Shown: piece by piece, positions 17,251-26,418 of the stretch
Position numbering within the stretch: position 1 is the first letter of the stretch
How the letters are laid out: each line of letters opens with the position of its first letter
Assembly (NCBI GenBank): GCA_018223105.1
Contig: JAAEYY010000007.1
Coordinates: 59,765 to 123,764, forward strand
Direction: 5' to 3'
DNA from: a bacterium
Lineage (GTDB): Bacteria; Bacteroidota; Bacteroidia; NS11-12g; UBA9320
Length of the DNA: 64,000 bases
Position numbers and translations under genes: made by a program
Notes under the pieces: model-generated
Databases searched by the model: none
The model's input: only the letters and a program-made list of their open reading frames with translations
What the model was told of the DNA's origin: nothing

Positions 17251-19305
17251 TCACCTTACTATTTTAATAACTTCTGTCCCACTTTCAGTCGTTACCATCA
17301 AGTAATAAATTCCTGCTGTATGTGGAATTTGAATCTCAATCTCCTTGTAATTGTAAAAGTGCTGCTTTAAGACAGTTTGACCGATGTTGTTTGTAAGTTC
17401 AACAGAAACGTTTTCTTGCGGTTGTACAAAGTTGACCTTTAGTGTACCATTACTCGGTACTGGGCCCGCCGAAAATGCTCCCGGGTTTTTGTTCTCAACT
17501 TCGTAGTAGACACAGCTCGATACCACTTCACAGCTATTATTCCACACTCTTACAGCATAAATTCCGGTGCTAGGCGGAGAGAAACTCTTCTCATTGGAGT
17601 TTTCTAAAACGATAGTGCTATCTGAACAGTCGAACCAGTGATAATATACGTTATCAGCAGCAACTGTAATACCATTGTCTGTGATTTCAAGATCTGCCGC
17701 AGGAGTAATGCTGGTAAGGTGATAATGAATGATGCTATCACATCCCGAAACATTTAAAATGGTGTCTCTGTGGTTTCCTGCAATTACCGTTGATTTACCG
17801 CTGGGGAAAACAAACTTTTCACAGAAGACCTCATTGCGATCCCCTTCTGAAGTGAAGTCCACGGTTAAATCTATATCCCAATACTTAACGCAACCGCCTG
17901 GCAAGTAGGTGGTGTCTAAGAACTTTGCACTTTCTCTATGAAATTTCCTCGAAGGAGAATAATACCATTCACAAGCATGAGGACTGATGGATACAAATGA
18001 ATCTGTACAGGGTGTTGGTTGAAAGAAGTAGAGATCTCCACCCCAATTGCTAGTGGGTAAGAAAATGGAAGGACTACTACATATTATAAAACTATCACTC
18101 ACATTTAACCCAATGCCAAACCCTCGGTAGAAATTGAGTGAGTCGAAGGTTTGTGCCCTGTTCGGGCTGAAAACAATCTGTGTATTACGGTATTTGCCGT
18201 GAATTTCTTTGAATGTGAGAATTGCACCGTTTGACATTCGAGTGAAATCAAGTGGCCTAAACTCTTGAAATGATATTATGATTTCAGAACTATTCTGATC
18301 AAAATGTGGCTCTCTTACGTTTCCATTAGAAAATGGTAGTGTCAACTGCTGCGCGTTCCCATTGAACACATCTATAATATAAGCTCTGCTGAAATTACTT
18401 TGATAGGATGCTGCCATCAAACCATGTGGTCCTAATTTTAGGTGATAACCAAAACGCAATTTTGGATGTAGATCCGGGCAGTATATGCTGTCTACAAGAG
18501 TTAGCTCTTTTTTAGAAATTGAATAAACATAAACAATACCGAATCCGGGATGTAAACTACTGTTCTTTTCTTTATGCTCCGTGGCAGAAACTACTAGGAC
18601 ATTTTTATATAAGCTCATAAACTCCCCATACTGCTGGTGTTCAGGGTTCAGTTCATAAGATCCTTTAAGTCTAGGCTTGATATATTCATTCTGATACTCC
18701 CATTGTCCCTGATTCAATGAATATAAATGAATCGCACCTGCATTGATATAGTGAGAGGATTGATAAAAGGTGTCCAATTGAGGACTGCTTACTATCATCA
18801 CAGAATCATTGATCTCCATACTATACCCAAACCGGGCATAAATTTGATTGCTCGGGCTCAATAGAGTTTGAGTTAAGCTCCATTCATTCTGCTTTGATTT
18901 ATTATAAACGAAAATGGCACCGTGTCTCAGTCCCAGGTTAGGTTCCGGTACATCTTGGTAGTTGTAGGCCCCCACAAGAATGGTGTTTTTATAGATTTTA
19001 ACCGTAGCCTTAGTCTCTTCTGTCCACGGTGAAGCATGGGTTTCAATTTCCTGGGAGAATGACCATTTGCCCGTGCTGGAATCTAAGGTGTAGATCTCAA
19101 TAAAAGAGCTATAAGGTATTTCCGCATCTGGATCTAAACGGATGGAATGCACTACCAATGTATTTTCGTAATGATCTACACTAAGTGCTTGATATTGATC
19201 CAAGCCATGCTCTTTTTTACCCGAAATCCTTTGATCTAACTTCCAGCCTTGAGCTTGACTTGCAATAATGAAAATGTACGTTAAGAGAAGGGCAATGGAG
19301 CGCAC
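17251..19305 (-). CDS. T9SS sorting-domain FG-GAP propeller protein, paralog 2
   Basis: 684 residues with the family layout: signal peptide (MRSIALLLTYIFIIASQAQ), propeller repeats such as YARFGYSMEINDSVMIVSSP, first Cys module CEWYYSPSRK with GGCVKYWDIDL, second with FPSGKS and GCDSIIHY, then YYHWFDC followed by paired Cys, and a sorting domain starting GPVPSNG and ending EVIKIVR. The second module begins VFCEKFVFPSG. The start is GTG at 19305 with an exact promoter box 4 nt before it. It lies directly downstream (57 bp) of a PorV/PorQ-family gene in the same orientation, so it may be a preferred cargo. Confidence 0.87.
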   Translation of the reverse strand: MRSIALLLTYIFIIASQAQGWKLDQRISGKKEHGLDQYQALSVDHYENTLVVHSIRLDPDAEIPYSSFIEIYTLDSSTGKWSFSQEIETHASPWTEETKATVKIYKNTILVGAYNYQDVPEPNLGLRHGAIFVYNKSKQNEWSLTQTLLSPSNQIYARFGYSMEINDSVMIVSSPQLDTFYQSSHYINAGAIHLYSLNQGQWEYQNEYIKPRLKGSYELNPEHQQYGEFMSLYKNVLVVSATEHKEKNSSLHPGFGIVYVYSISKKELTLVDSIYCPDLHPKLRFGYHLKLGPHGLMAASYQSNFSRAYIIDVFNGNAQQLTLPFSNGNVREPHFDQNSSEIIISFQEFRPLDFTRMSNGAILTFKEIHGKYRNTQIVFSPNRAQTFDSLNFYRGFGIGLNVSDSFIICSSPSIFLPTSNWGGDLYFFQPTPCTDSFVSISPHACEWYYSPSRKFHRESAKFLDTTYLPGGCVKYWDIDLTVDFTSEGDRNEVFCEKFVFPSGKSTVIAGNHRDTILNVSGCDSIIHYHLTSITPAADLEITDNGITVAADNVYYHWFDCSDSTIVLENSNEKSFSPPSTGIYAVRVWNNSCEVVSSCVYYEVENKNPGAFSAGPVPSNGTLKVNFVQPQENVSVELTNNIGQTVLKQHFYNYKEIEIQIPHTAGIYYLMVTTESGTEVIKIVR

Positions 19306-19309
19306 ATCT

Positions 19310-19317
19310 CAAATATA
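19310..19317 (-). promoter_or_regulatory. Promoter -7 box of paralog 2
   Basis: TATATTTG, an exact TAnnTTTG match, ends 4 nt upstream of GTG 19305 and supports the non-ATG start. Confidence 0.45.
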
Positions 19318-19361
19318 GCCCATTATTGCGGATGTTTTCTATTGCGAAATGTAAAGAATGA

Positions 19362-20438
19362 TTAATTCTCCGGATTAATGCTTGCGCGTATACTAAATAC
19401 GTGTGAGTACTGAGCAACTCCACCGCTTCCAACATCACTCAAAGCATAATCAACAGCGATTCTTTTCAGATTTAAACCGACACCAATATTTGGCTGGGCA
19501 ATCCATTCTTTCTTGTATTCAAGATTTCGAACTTCCTGAATATTGCCAACACCTGCTCTTACAAATATGATATCGTTATATCCCGCTTCGATACCCATGT
19601 GAGGATCAAAGCTGACAAAATCAGTTTTCAGTAGCGTATTACGTCTACCATCTGTATTCATGTCGATATCAAATTCACCTCGAATACTGTAATCTTCACC
19701 AATTTCAAATCGCTTCGCTACACCAAATAGAATTTTAGGAAGTGTAATCTCCAAGGAGTTTACCGGAATCTCATTGTTGGTCTGCTCCAGAATATCTTTC
19801 TGAGCAGCAGTGAAATTGTATTTCCAGGCATTGAAGGTAGAAGTGATGTCTTTACCCATTACAGCAAAAGTCCAGTTCCCGGGTGTCATATATTGCATTC
19901 CCACATCTACTCCAAATCCCCAAGCTGTTGCAAATTCACCGGCTCTTCTGTGAACAATCTTAGCAGAACCACCGAAGTTCAGACCTTCAATAGAAGTCTT
20001 TTGTGCATAGCTGAAAAAGAATCCATAATCAACTGCACTGAATGAGGTAACTCTATCGTAATTAATTTGGCCATTTTGAAATAAATCTAAGGTGTTTGGG
20101 ATATTGTCAATACCAAAACGAACCATAGAGAAACCAATGGCTGCTTTGTCTTTGACCAATGCTCCTAAGCCGATGTAATCATAATTTGCTATCCCCGAGA
20201 AATATGCGGAGTGCATAAATGAAAGTTGTAATTTGTCCTTCTGACGAACTAGTCCTGCCGGGTTCCAAAAGCCGGAAGTTACATCGTCTGTAGATGCAAC
20301 ATAGGAGTTAGACATGCCCAAGGCACGCGCTCCAACGCCAATGCTTAAAAATTCGTTACTGTACTTAGGTGTGCTCTGTGAAAAAGAAGCAGTACTAAAT
20401 AGTACAATAGCGGCAAGAGTAGTTAGTATAGGTTTCAT
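19362..20438 (-). CDS. PorV/PorQ-family outer-membrane barrel
   Basis: 358 residues from ATG 20438 (signal peptide MKPILTTLAAIVLFSTASFS). The mature start SNEFLSIGVGARALGMSNSYVASTDDVTSGFWNPAGLV is the hallmark of the FadL-like PorV/PorQ family. PorV itself (LptO) is a T9SS component that shuttles cargo from the translocon to the attachment complex; PorQ is a relative. This protein is somewhat shorter than classical PorV (about 390), so it may be the paralogous PorV2/PorQ-like form. It sits immediately upstream of two T9SS cargo genes, which suggests a dedicated role; that is inference. A TAAATTTG box lies at 20456-20463. Confidence 0.82.
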   Translation of the reverse strand: MKPILTTLAAIVLFSTASFSQSTPKYSNEFLSIGVGARALGMSNSYVASTDDVTSGFWNPAGLVRQKDKLQLSFMHSAYFSGIANYDYIGLGALVKDKAAIGFSMVRFGIDNIPNTLDLFQNGQINYDRVTSFSAVDYGFFFSYAQKTSIEGLNFGGSAKIVHRRAGEFATAWGFGVDVGMQYMTPGNWTFAVMGKDITSTFNAWKYNFTAAQKDILEQTNNEIPVNSLEITLPKILFGVAKRFEIGEDYSIRGEFDIDMNTDGRRNTLLKTDFVSFDPHMGIEAGYNDIIFVRAGVGNIQEVRNLEYKKEWIAQPNIGVGLNLKRIAVDYALSDVGSGGVAQYSHVFSIRASINPEN

Positions 20439-20460
20439 CGGTAGGTGCTGTATTGCAAAT

Positions 20461-21117
20461 TTATAAAAGTTGTATCTCAAGTTCTCCAAGTGAACGCTCT
20501 AACTGAGGTTCTATTGCTTCGGATATTTCTGTGAGTAACTCTTTCTGACCCTCGGTAAACTCTTTTAAGCTCGCTCGAATGGCCACTTTTTCCAGCATGT
20601 CAATTGCATTTTCTATGCTGGTATATTTCTTCAGAAATGCAGCTTTCATAAAACGACGATGATTTCCTTTAAAGAGTTCATCGTCTTGTAGTCCGCTGTA
20701 TCTCAGGTATTTAAGTATCCAATCCATCTCTATGCTGTCTATCATTGCATAGAATTCATCTGCCAAACTTGGGTTCTTATCCAATAGAATTTTATCTAAA
20801 AGGATCTCCACCAAAATATGAGAAATGAAATAATCTCGGTCTAAATCTTTGTCGCCACTCTCGCGAATACTGTCTATCGCTTCTTGCGAAAGTTTGACAA
20901 AAGTAGACCAGTTATGAAATTTTCTATCACTGGCGAAATGTCGGTTGCAACCTCTGTTGATCGATCCAATCTCCTCGGTTGTGAATTCAATATTTCTATA
21001 TGGGTTAATGCGTAGTTTAGGAATATGAGCACGGGCAAGGTCAGGAAGTATTAAACCTAAGTTGTAATACTTATTATCATCAACCCGATCAAAATAAAAA
21101 TGACTTAAGTAATTCAC
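20461..21117 (-). CDS. ACP phosphodiesterase-like protein
   Basis: A 218-residue protein resembling the AcpH family, which removes the phosphopantetheine group from acyl carrier protein. It has the family start MNYLSHFYFD, the LGLILPDLAR block where AcpH has LGNxxGD, NRGCNRHFASDRKFHNW in place of GIxLHRxID, and the HD-like helix RDYFISHILVEILLDKILL. The typical residues are partly changed, so activity is uncertain and related Bacteroidota proteins are often left unnamed. It starts with GTG at 21117; the MNYL motif supports this start. Confidence 0.55.
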   Translation of the reverse strand: MNYLSHFYFDRVDDNKYYNLGLILPDLARAHIPKLRINPYRNIEFTTEEIGSINRGCNRHFASDRKFHNWSTFVKLSQEAIDSIRESGDKDLDRDYFISHILVEILLDKILLDKNPSLADEFYAMIDSIEMDWILKYLRYSGLQDDELFKGNHRRFMKAAFLKKYTSIENAIDMLEKVAIRASLKEFTEGQKELLTEISEAIEPQLERSLGELEIQLL

Positions 21118-21122
21118 TAGTG

Positions 21123-21130
21123 CAAAGAAA
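21123..21130 (-). promoter_or_regulatory. Promoter -7-like box, near-leaderless
   Basis: TTTCTTTG (one base from TAnnTTTG) ends 5 nt upstream of GTG 21117. The same octamer at the same spacing precedes the GT2 gene at 59102. Confidence 0.3.
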
Positions 21131-21206
21131 ACAAATTACTTACAATTTGGGTAACAATAAAACCCTACTTTCGCTGTTAGTATACTAATTTCAAGACATT
21201 TTAATC

Positions 21207-21749
21207 ATGATTAATTTAAGACTACTAGGAACTACTTTTCTTTTTGTTTCCATTTTTTCTTTTGCTCAAGAGACGCAAATCCCTACTAATGAAAAAACAG
21301 GTTTAGCCGAATATACCGAGGTTATTACCGTTACAGGTGCTTCTGCCGGTGATCTCTACGCTAGAGCTTTACTCTGGTTAGATGATTTTTATCCTAACCC
21401 ACACGGTGTGGTTCAAAGCAAAGATTCTGCAGTTAGAATAACAGGTCGACACCAGTTTAGATTAAGCCTCACCGATAAAAAAGGAAATGAATCTCCTGCG
21501 GGATTTGTTACCTATAATTTTACAATGGAGTTCAAAGACGGTAAGTTTCGTTATGTAATAGATAACATCAACGAAAAGAAAACTTCAGCTTTTGACATCT
21601 CTAAGTGGGAAGATAAAGATGACCCTAATTACAAGGAAGAACGCTATGAGCAGTTTATCGCACAAACAACTGAGTTTTTTAATAATATGATTGAGACCAT
21701 GTACGATAGACTTACCACTCCGATTGAAGAAGAAAGTTCAGATTGGTAA
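21207..21749 (+). CDS. DUF4468-type secreted protein
   Basis: A 180-residue protein with a signal peptide (MINLRLLGTTFLFVSIFSFAQ). The mature domain has the DUF4468-like pattern: VITVTGASAGDLYARALLWLDDFYP, a short strand run with ITGRHQFRL, and GFVTYNFTMEFKDGKFRYVIDNI. The domain is common in Bacteroidota periplasmic proteins and has no known biochemical role. The neighbouring peroxiredoxin-like gene starts 31 bp downstream, so they are probably cotranscribed. TACTTTCG at 21166-21173, with TTTG at 21146-21149, may be the promoter. Confidence 0.75.
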   Translation: MINLRLLGTTFLFVSIFSFAQETQIPTNEKTGLAEYTEVITVTGASAGDLYARALLWLDDFYPNPHGVVQSKDSAVRITGRHQFRLSLTDKKGNESPAGFVTYNFTMEFKDGKFRYVIDNINEKKTSAFDISKWEDKDDPNYKEERYEQFIAQTTEFFNNMIETMYDRLTTPIEEESSDW

Positions 21750-21780
21750 ACTGTACGGTTTTAAATCTGTTACACTTCAA

Positions 21781-22422
21781 ATGCGAATATTACAAATCGT
21801 TCTTATTGCTTCTATTTTAGCTGCTTGCGGTAGTAAATCTGCCCGCCATATGAAGCGGCTCGACCATTTTGGAATTGATACTACTAATTCAGTTCCCTAC
21901 AGTTTAGATGTAGGAACTTTGGCGCCTGTAATTCAATTTACAGAAGTGGATTCAAATGGGATTAGTACTTCGTATTCATCAACGGAAGTTGTCCGAGAAA
22001 AACCATTGGTAGTATTGTTTTACAGGGGCCATTGGTGTCCGGTTTGCAATAAGTATTTAAGTGCATTTAACGACTCTTTGGGTATCATTTTGGAACGAGC
22101 AGAGGTTTGGGTGGTCACACCAGAGAAACCGGAATATGTAGCGCTCACCAGAGAAAAAACCGGCCTTACAGCCAAGGTGATTTCGGATACTAGCCAGAAA
22201 ATAATGAAGGATTACAAGGTCTTGTTTCACGTAAACGAGCAGTACCGGAAAAAAATTGATTTAGCGCTGAGTGAAGACCTGAAAGAAACTAATGGTGATG
22301 ATGTTCTGCCGGTACCGGCAACCTATGTCATCGACGAAAATCATAAAATTGTGTTTAAGCAATTCGACCCTAATTACAAAAACAGAGCTACAGTAATGTC
22401 GATTCTGAGAAACCTGCCCTAA
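21781..22422 (+). CDS. Peroxiredoxin-like lipoprotein
   Basis: 213 residues from ATG 21781. Signal peptide MRILQIVLIASILAAC with lipobox Cys16, then a thioredoxin fold: PLVVLFYRGHWCPVCNKYL holds the active CxxC (Cys86, Cys89), and VPATYVIDENHKIVFKQFDPNYKNRATV is the cis-Pro region and final strands. It resembles the AhpC/TSA-like peroxiredoxin-like family and should reduce peroxides or disulfides in the periplasm. A longer frame beginning at 21691 overlaps the DUF4468 gene and hides the signal peptide, so it is rejected. The dps gene follows on the same strand, fitting an oxidative-stress theme. Confidence 0.8.
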   Translation: MRILQIVLIASILAACGSKSARHMKRLDHFGIDTTNSVPYSLDVGTLAPVIQFTEVDSNGISTSYSSTEVVREKPLVVLFYRGHWCPVCNKYLSAFNDSLGIILERAEVWVVTPEKPEYVALTREKTGLTAKVISDTSQKIMKDYKVLFHVNEQYRKKIDLALSEDLKETNGDDVLPVPATYVIDENHKIVFKQFDPNYKNRATVMSILRNLP

Positions 22423-22483
22423 TCATTCTCATTGCTGATGTTTGTATAGATTAATGCGATAAAAATGCAAGAAGTGGCTAAGG

Positions 22484-22491
22484 TATCTTTG
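22484..22491 (+). promoter_or_regulatory. Promoter -7 box of dps
   Basis: TATCTTTG, an exact TAnnTTTG match, ends 4 nt upstream of ATG 22496. No TTTG is seen at the -33 distance. Confidence 0.45.
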
Positions 22492-22495
22492 TAGT

Positions 22496-22960
22496 ATGAA
22501 TTCAATAGGATTACCACAACAAGACTCCAAAAAACTGATAGAAGCTTTAAATGAGCTTCTCGCTGACTATTCCATGCTGTACATGAACACGAGAGGGTTT
22601 CATTGGAATATCAAAGGACGCGACTTTTTCGAATTGCATGTAAAATTTGAAGAAGTTTACAATGAGCTAGTGCTTCAAATCGATGAAATTGCCGAGCGAA
22701 TTTTAACCTTGGGAGGAACACCTGTTCACGGGTATTCAGAATACATGAAGATTTCGGATATCAAGGAAATTATGAATGTGAGCGATGGAAAAACAGCGTT
22801 GGCCTCCATCCTCGAGAGTTATCAAACCCTTGTCAAAAAACAAAGAGCAATCTTAAGCATCGCAGCTGAGATGGATGACGAAGGCACAAATTCTCAGATC
22901 AGCGACTATATCATGCTTCAGGAAAAACACATCTGGATGTTTAAAGCATATTTGGCCTAA
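22496..22960 (+). CDS. dps: Dps ferritin-like DNA-protection protein
   Basis: A 154-residue Dps/ferritin-like protein that stores iron and protects DNA from peroxide as a dodecamer. The inter-subunit ferroxidase residues are visible as His36 (GFHWN), His48 (ELHVKFEEVY), Asp63 and Glu67 (QIDEIAERI). Their spacing (12, 15, 4) equals that of the well-known Dps site. Length is normal for Bacteroidota Dps. It has its own promoter box and lies between a peroxiredoxin-like gene and a MATE exporter gene. Confidence 0.92.
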   Translation: MNSIGLPQQDSKKLIEALNELLADYSMLYMNTRGFHWNIKGRDFFELHVKFEEVYNELVLQIDEIAERILTLGGTPVHGYSEYMKISDIKEIMNVSDGKTALASILESYQTLVKKQRAILSIAAEMDDEGTNSQISDYIMLQEKHIWMFKAYLA

Positions 22961-23001
22961 GGTTCATTATATCGAAATAAAACCTCATTTTCGCCGGCAG
23001 T

Positions 23002-24333
23002 TTGGCACAAACATCAGATAAACTCGGATCATTACCCATTGGAAAACTGCTCTTGCAGCAATCCGTTCCTGCAGCCATAGGCTTTTTGGTAATGTCGATT
23101 TATCAGATCGTAGACGTTTTCTTTGTGAGCCGTTTTGTGGGAACCAATGCGGTTGCTGCAATTAATATTGTATTGCCTATTACCTTTTTAATTTCTTCCT
23201 TCGGGATGGCAGTGGGTATCGGTGGTGGCTCCATTATTTCTAGAGCTCTAGGTGCAGAAGACAAGGAAAAAGCCGCAAGGACCTTTGGAAATCAAATCAG
23301 TCTGACACTGGGATTCTCTCTGTTTTTTGTGGCGATGAGTTTTATCTTCAGTGAACCTATCCTTCGCGGTTTTGGTTCAAACGATGAAGTTCTTCCTCTA
23401 GCTCGAGATTATTTTCATATCCTATTGCTCGGCGTGCCTTTTTTAGGCTGGGCCATGATGAGTAATAATGTGATTAGGGCAGAAGGTAAGCCTAAAATCG
23501 CAATGCTTACACTCGTTATTCCTGCGGTTGCTAACCTCATCCTGGATCCCATTCTAATTTATTATCTGGATATGGGAATCAAAGGTGCAGCTTGGGCTAC
23601 CACTATTGGCTACTGGTGTAGCGGCCTCTATACTCTTTGGTTTTTCCTCAGAAATAAAAGCGAAATACCACTTCACATCCCCAACTTTAAACTGCGTAAA
23701 GAACTTGTTCGGGAGATTGGCTCAATTGGCTCTGTTACCTTAGTAAGGCAGGGTAGCTTCAGCTTGTTGGCTGTGGTTTTAAATAATTCATTGGAACATT
23801 ACGGTGGCACAATAGCACTGGCCATATACGGTTTAATTCGAGGATTTACGCTCTTTGTAGCCTTCCCGAATATCGGGATTATGCAAGGATTAATGCCGAT
23901 TGTAGGTTTTAATCATGGGGCTGAACGCTACGATCGTCTGAAAGAGTCACTTCGTTTATCCGTGATCTGGACCACGGCAACCTCCTTAAGCTTATTCATT
24001 TTATTGGCCATCTTTTCAAAAGACTTGGTACATCTGTTTACCGACGACCCAGAATTGATGGAAAGAACACCTAGAGCCTTGGTAATTACCTTTTTAGGGC
24101 TGCCAACCATGGGTATTAGCTTTATTGCTGCGGCTTATTTTCAAGCCATAGGTAAAACTAAACCTGCTATGATCTTAACACTCGCAAGACAGGGGATGTT
24201 TATGATTCCATTAGCCTTAATTCTGCCGCTGAAATTTGGTTTAGACGGGATCTGGTTTTCTATGCCGATTGGCGAAATTCTCGCTGCTTTAATCTCTTCA
24301 ATTTGGCTCTACAGAGCAGTGAAAGATTTTTAA
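23002..24333 (+). CDS. MATE family efflux transporter
   Basis: A 443-residue integral membrane protein with about 12 hydrophobic segments and MATE signatures: PIGKLLLQQSVPAAIGFLVMSIYQIVDVFFVSRFVG at the N-terminus, NNVIRAEGKPKIAMLTLVIPAVANLILDP in the middle, and the second-half repeat QGLMPIVGFNHGA. It should export drugs or metabolites with Na+ or H+ exchange. The start is TTG at 23002. Its stop overlaps the convergent stop of T9SS paralog 3 through the shared palindrome TTAA. Confidence 0.93.
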   Translation: MAQTSDKLGSLPIGKLLLQQSVPAAIGFLVMSIYQIVDVFFVSRFVGTNAVAAINIVLPITFLISSFGMAVGIGGGSIISRALGAEDKEKAARTFGNQISLTLGFSLFFVAMSFIFSEPILRGFGSNDEVLPLARDYFHILLLGVPFLGWAMMSNNVIRAEGKPKIAMLTLVIPAVANLILDPILIYYLDMGIKGAAWATTIGYWCSGLYTLWFFLRNKSEIPLHIPNFKLRKELVREIGSIGSVTLVRQGSFSLLAVVLNNSLEHYGGTIALAIYGLIRGFTLFVAFPNIGIMQGLMPIVGFNHGAERYDRLKESLRLSVIWTTATSLSLFILLAIFSKDLVHLFTDDPELMERTPRALVITFLGLPTMGISFIAAAYFQAIGKTKPAMILTLARQGMFMIPLALILPLKFGLDGIWFSMPIGEILAALISSIWLYRAVKDF

Positions 24334-26360
24334 TCTTCCTTTTTGTAAATCTTGAAACGCTGTGGTTCGTTCTTGCTGGTATGAACTACCAAAATATAAA
24401 TTCCGTCTTTCTCAGGTAGATCTAAAAGAGCAGTATTTACATCATTGTATTGAACATTTAGGTATACTCTACCGGTTAAGTCTATTATTTCCACTCTTAA
24501 AAAGCGCTGGTGCTCATTTACATCGATCTGAACTACTCCGGAACTCGGATTAGGATAAACCTTAACCATGAATGGGATGGGATCTTCTAACCTTTCATTG
24601 CTTACATAATAACAAGTAGTCGTATCAACACAAGGTCCTTTGGTTACTTCCAAGCCATAGAATCCTTCGTATTTAGGAGTGAAACGGGATTCAGTCTCAC
24701 CTTCTATAGCTTCGTAGTTCTTAATACAGTTTAACCATTGGTACTCCAAATCTGAGGTAGTAGCCCAAAGCTGATGCGCCTCTTCATTGAAAAATATACT
24801 TGTATTGGGTTTGAAATTGTGGTTTACGACGATTCTGATAATACTATCACAACCGTTAATATTGGTGAGGTACTTTACTTCACTATTCTGCCCCGAGTTA
24901 CCGCAATTGTATAGGTTAATGGTGGTATCGGTTATTTGTCCGATTTTTAAATTAAAAGTTTCAATGGTTCTGCAACCATAAGGAGAATAACTGGTGTCTA
25001 TAATTACTTGTGAACTAGTGTATGTTCTACCTGTATTAGGGCTGGTCCAAGAGCCGCATTGGCTAACTGTGCTGCTTAGAAACTTATCTATACAAGGCTG
25101 CAATCGGAAGGAGTAGATTACTCCATGGTTTGCGTTGATGTTACATGTTGCAGCAGAAACTAAAAGAATGGAGTCTAGCATTACAATGTTAGAGCCTCCT
25201 TGACAATCAACACTAGAAATTGAGCCGTTTACAGATGGTTTGCTTGTTTTAGTTGAACCTTGTAATGAACTTATTTGAGTGGCATAATATCCATTGGTAG
25301 GCGCCATGGCAACTTCATCCCAATGGTTTATATCGAAGGTGCGCTCTACTGACAGACTTAGGTAATACGATTTGCCGCTATTATAATGCCAAGAACTAGA
25401 ATAGAACTCATAAATCGGGATGTATAAGCCACTATTCCCTGCTATTATCAGGTGTTCTGAGTTCAAACTCATTCTGTTTCCGAATTCCAAACCAACCACT
25501 CTATTGGGGTGAACTATCTTTTGAGTATATTGAAAAGTGTCGTTATCCAAGTCATACGCAAAAACAGCACCGGCATTTTTTAATCCATTTTGTTCATTTA
25601 CATCAAAGTCCTCATGAAGAGCTGCTACTACTAAATGCTCTCCATACAAGTCAATATTAGAGCCGAAAAGTTCATTGGAATTCCTGTAAGGATCTAATAC
25701 CTTATGCTGAAATTCCCAAGCTGTACCATTGTTCTTGAAAACATATGCTGCACCTGAATTATAAGCTCTAAAAGTATCTACTTCATTAGGATCAAAGTCT
25801 GCCAGTGGCGCTCCAATAACAGTCCACTTGCCATAAGTGGCGATTGATGTACCGAAATCAGTTCTTTTTGCGGTGTCCGGACTTGTTATTGTTTCGGTGT
25901 ATTCCCAGGTTCCGGAATTTAATCGATACACGTATACTGCACCTGCCTCTAAGACATAATCATTAGTGTCATTGCTTAATGTAAAATTACCGGGAGCTCC
26001 AATAAAAAGGGTTGAATCATAAATTGCGATTGATTCTCCAAATCTAGAATTCAACTGAAAACTATCGCATTCAATACTTTGGATCAAAGTCCAGTTTTCA
26101 CCGGCATCATCCACCTTGAATATATCCACTACTCCTCTTGCCTTCAACTCAGTTCCATTGGGTCTATATAGTTTTTTATTAGGTGATGATACAACCAAAT
26201 ACTGTTCTGTAGCATCCATGATTTCGCCAAACTTTTGACCGTTTTGAGCTTCAGGTGCCTGAATGAGTTGAGTCTCCTGCCATTGATTCTGAGCTTGTGA
26301 TTTAAGAGAAAAGCCAATCAAGAAGAAACTAAAAATGAGATATAAGCGGGACATTTTCAT
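24330..26360 (-). CDS. T9SS sorting-domain FG-GAP propeller protein, paralog 3
   Basis: 676 residues: signal peptide (MKMSRLYLIFSFFLIGFSLKS), clear FG-GAP repeats (NSRFGESIAIYDSTLFIGAPG, RTDFGTSIATYGKWTVIGAPL, NELFGSNIDLYGEHLVVAA), first Cys module CGSWTSPNTGR with YGCRTIETF, a shortened second module (LYNCGNSGQNSEV with GCDSIIRI) lacking the SPSG loop, an Ig-like module YQWLNC with Asn instead of the usual Asp, and a sorting domain from VYPNPSSG to FKIYKKED. It is the 3'-most gene of the six-gene block and is convergent with the MATE gene. Surface binding role inferred. Confidence 0.88.
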   Translation of the reverse strand: MKMSRLYLIFSFFLIGFSLKSQAQNQWQETQLIQAPEAQNGQKFGEIMDATEQYLVVSSPNKKLYRPNGTELKARGVVDIFKVDDAGENWTLIQSIECDSFQLNSRFGESIAIYDSTLFIGAPGNFTLSNDTNDYVLEAGAVYVYRLNSGTWEYTETITSPDTAKRTDFGTSIATYGKWTVIGAPLADFDPNEVDTFRAYNSGAAYVFKNNGTAWEFQHKVLDPYRNSNELFGSNIDLYGEHLVVAALHEDFDVNEQNGLKNAGAVFAYDLDNDTFQYTQKIVHPNRVVGLEFGNRMSLNSEHLIIAGNSGLYIPIYEFYSSSWHYNSGKSYYLSLSVERTFDINHWDEVAMAPTNGYYATQISSLQGSTKTSKPSVNGSISSVDCQGGSNIVMLDSILLVSAATCNINANHGVIYSFRLQPCIDKFLSSTVSQCGSWTSPNTGRTYTSSQVIIDTSYSPYGCRTIETFNLKIGQITDTTINLYNCGNSGQNSEVKYLTNINGCDSIIRIVVNHNFKPNTSIFFNEEAHQLWATTSDLEYQWLNCIKNYEAIEGETESRFTPKYEGFYGLEVTKGPCVDTTTCYYVSNERLEDPIPFMVKVYPNPSSGVVQIDVNEHQRFLRVEIIDLTGRVYLNVQYNDVNTALLDLPEKDGIYILVVHTSKNEPQRFKIYKKED

Positions 26361-26418
26361 TTCTAAGGGGCAATTTAGTTAATTTCTAATGGAATTGCTC
26401 ACCTCTGCTCAAGGTAGA

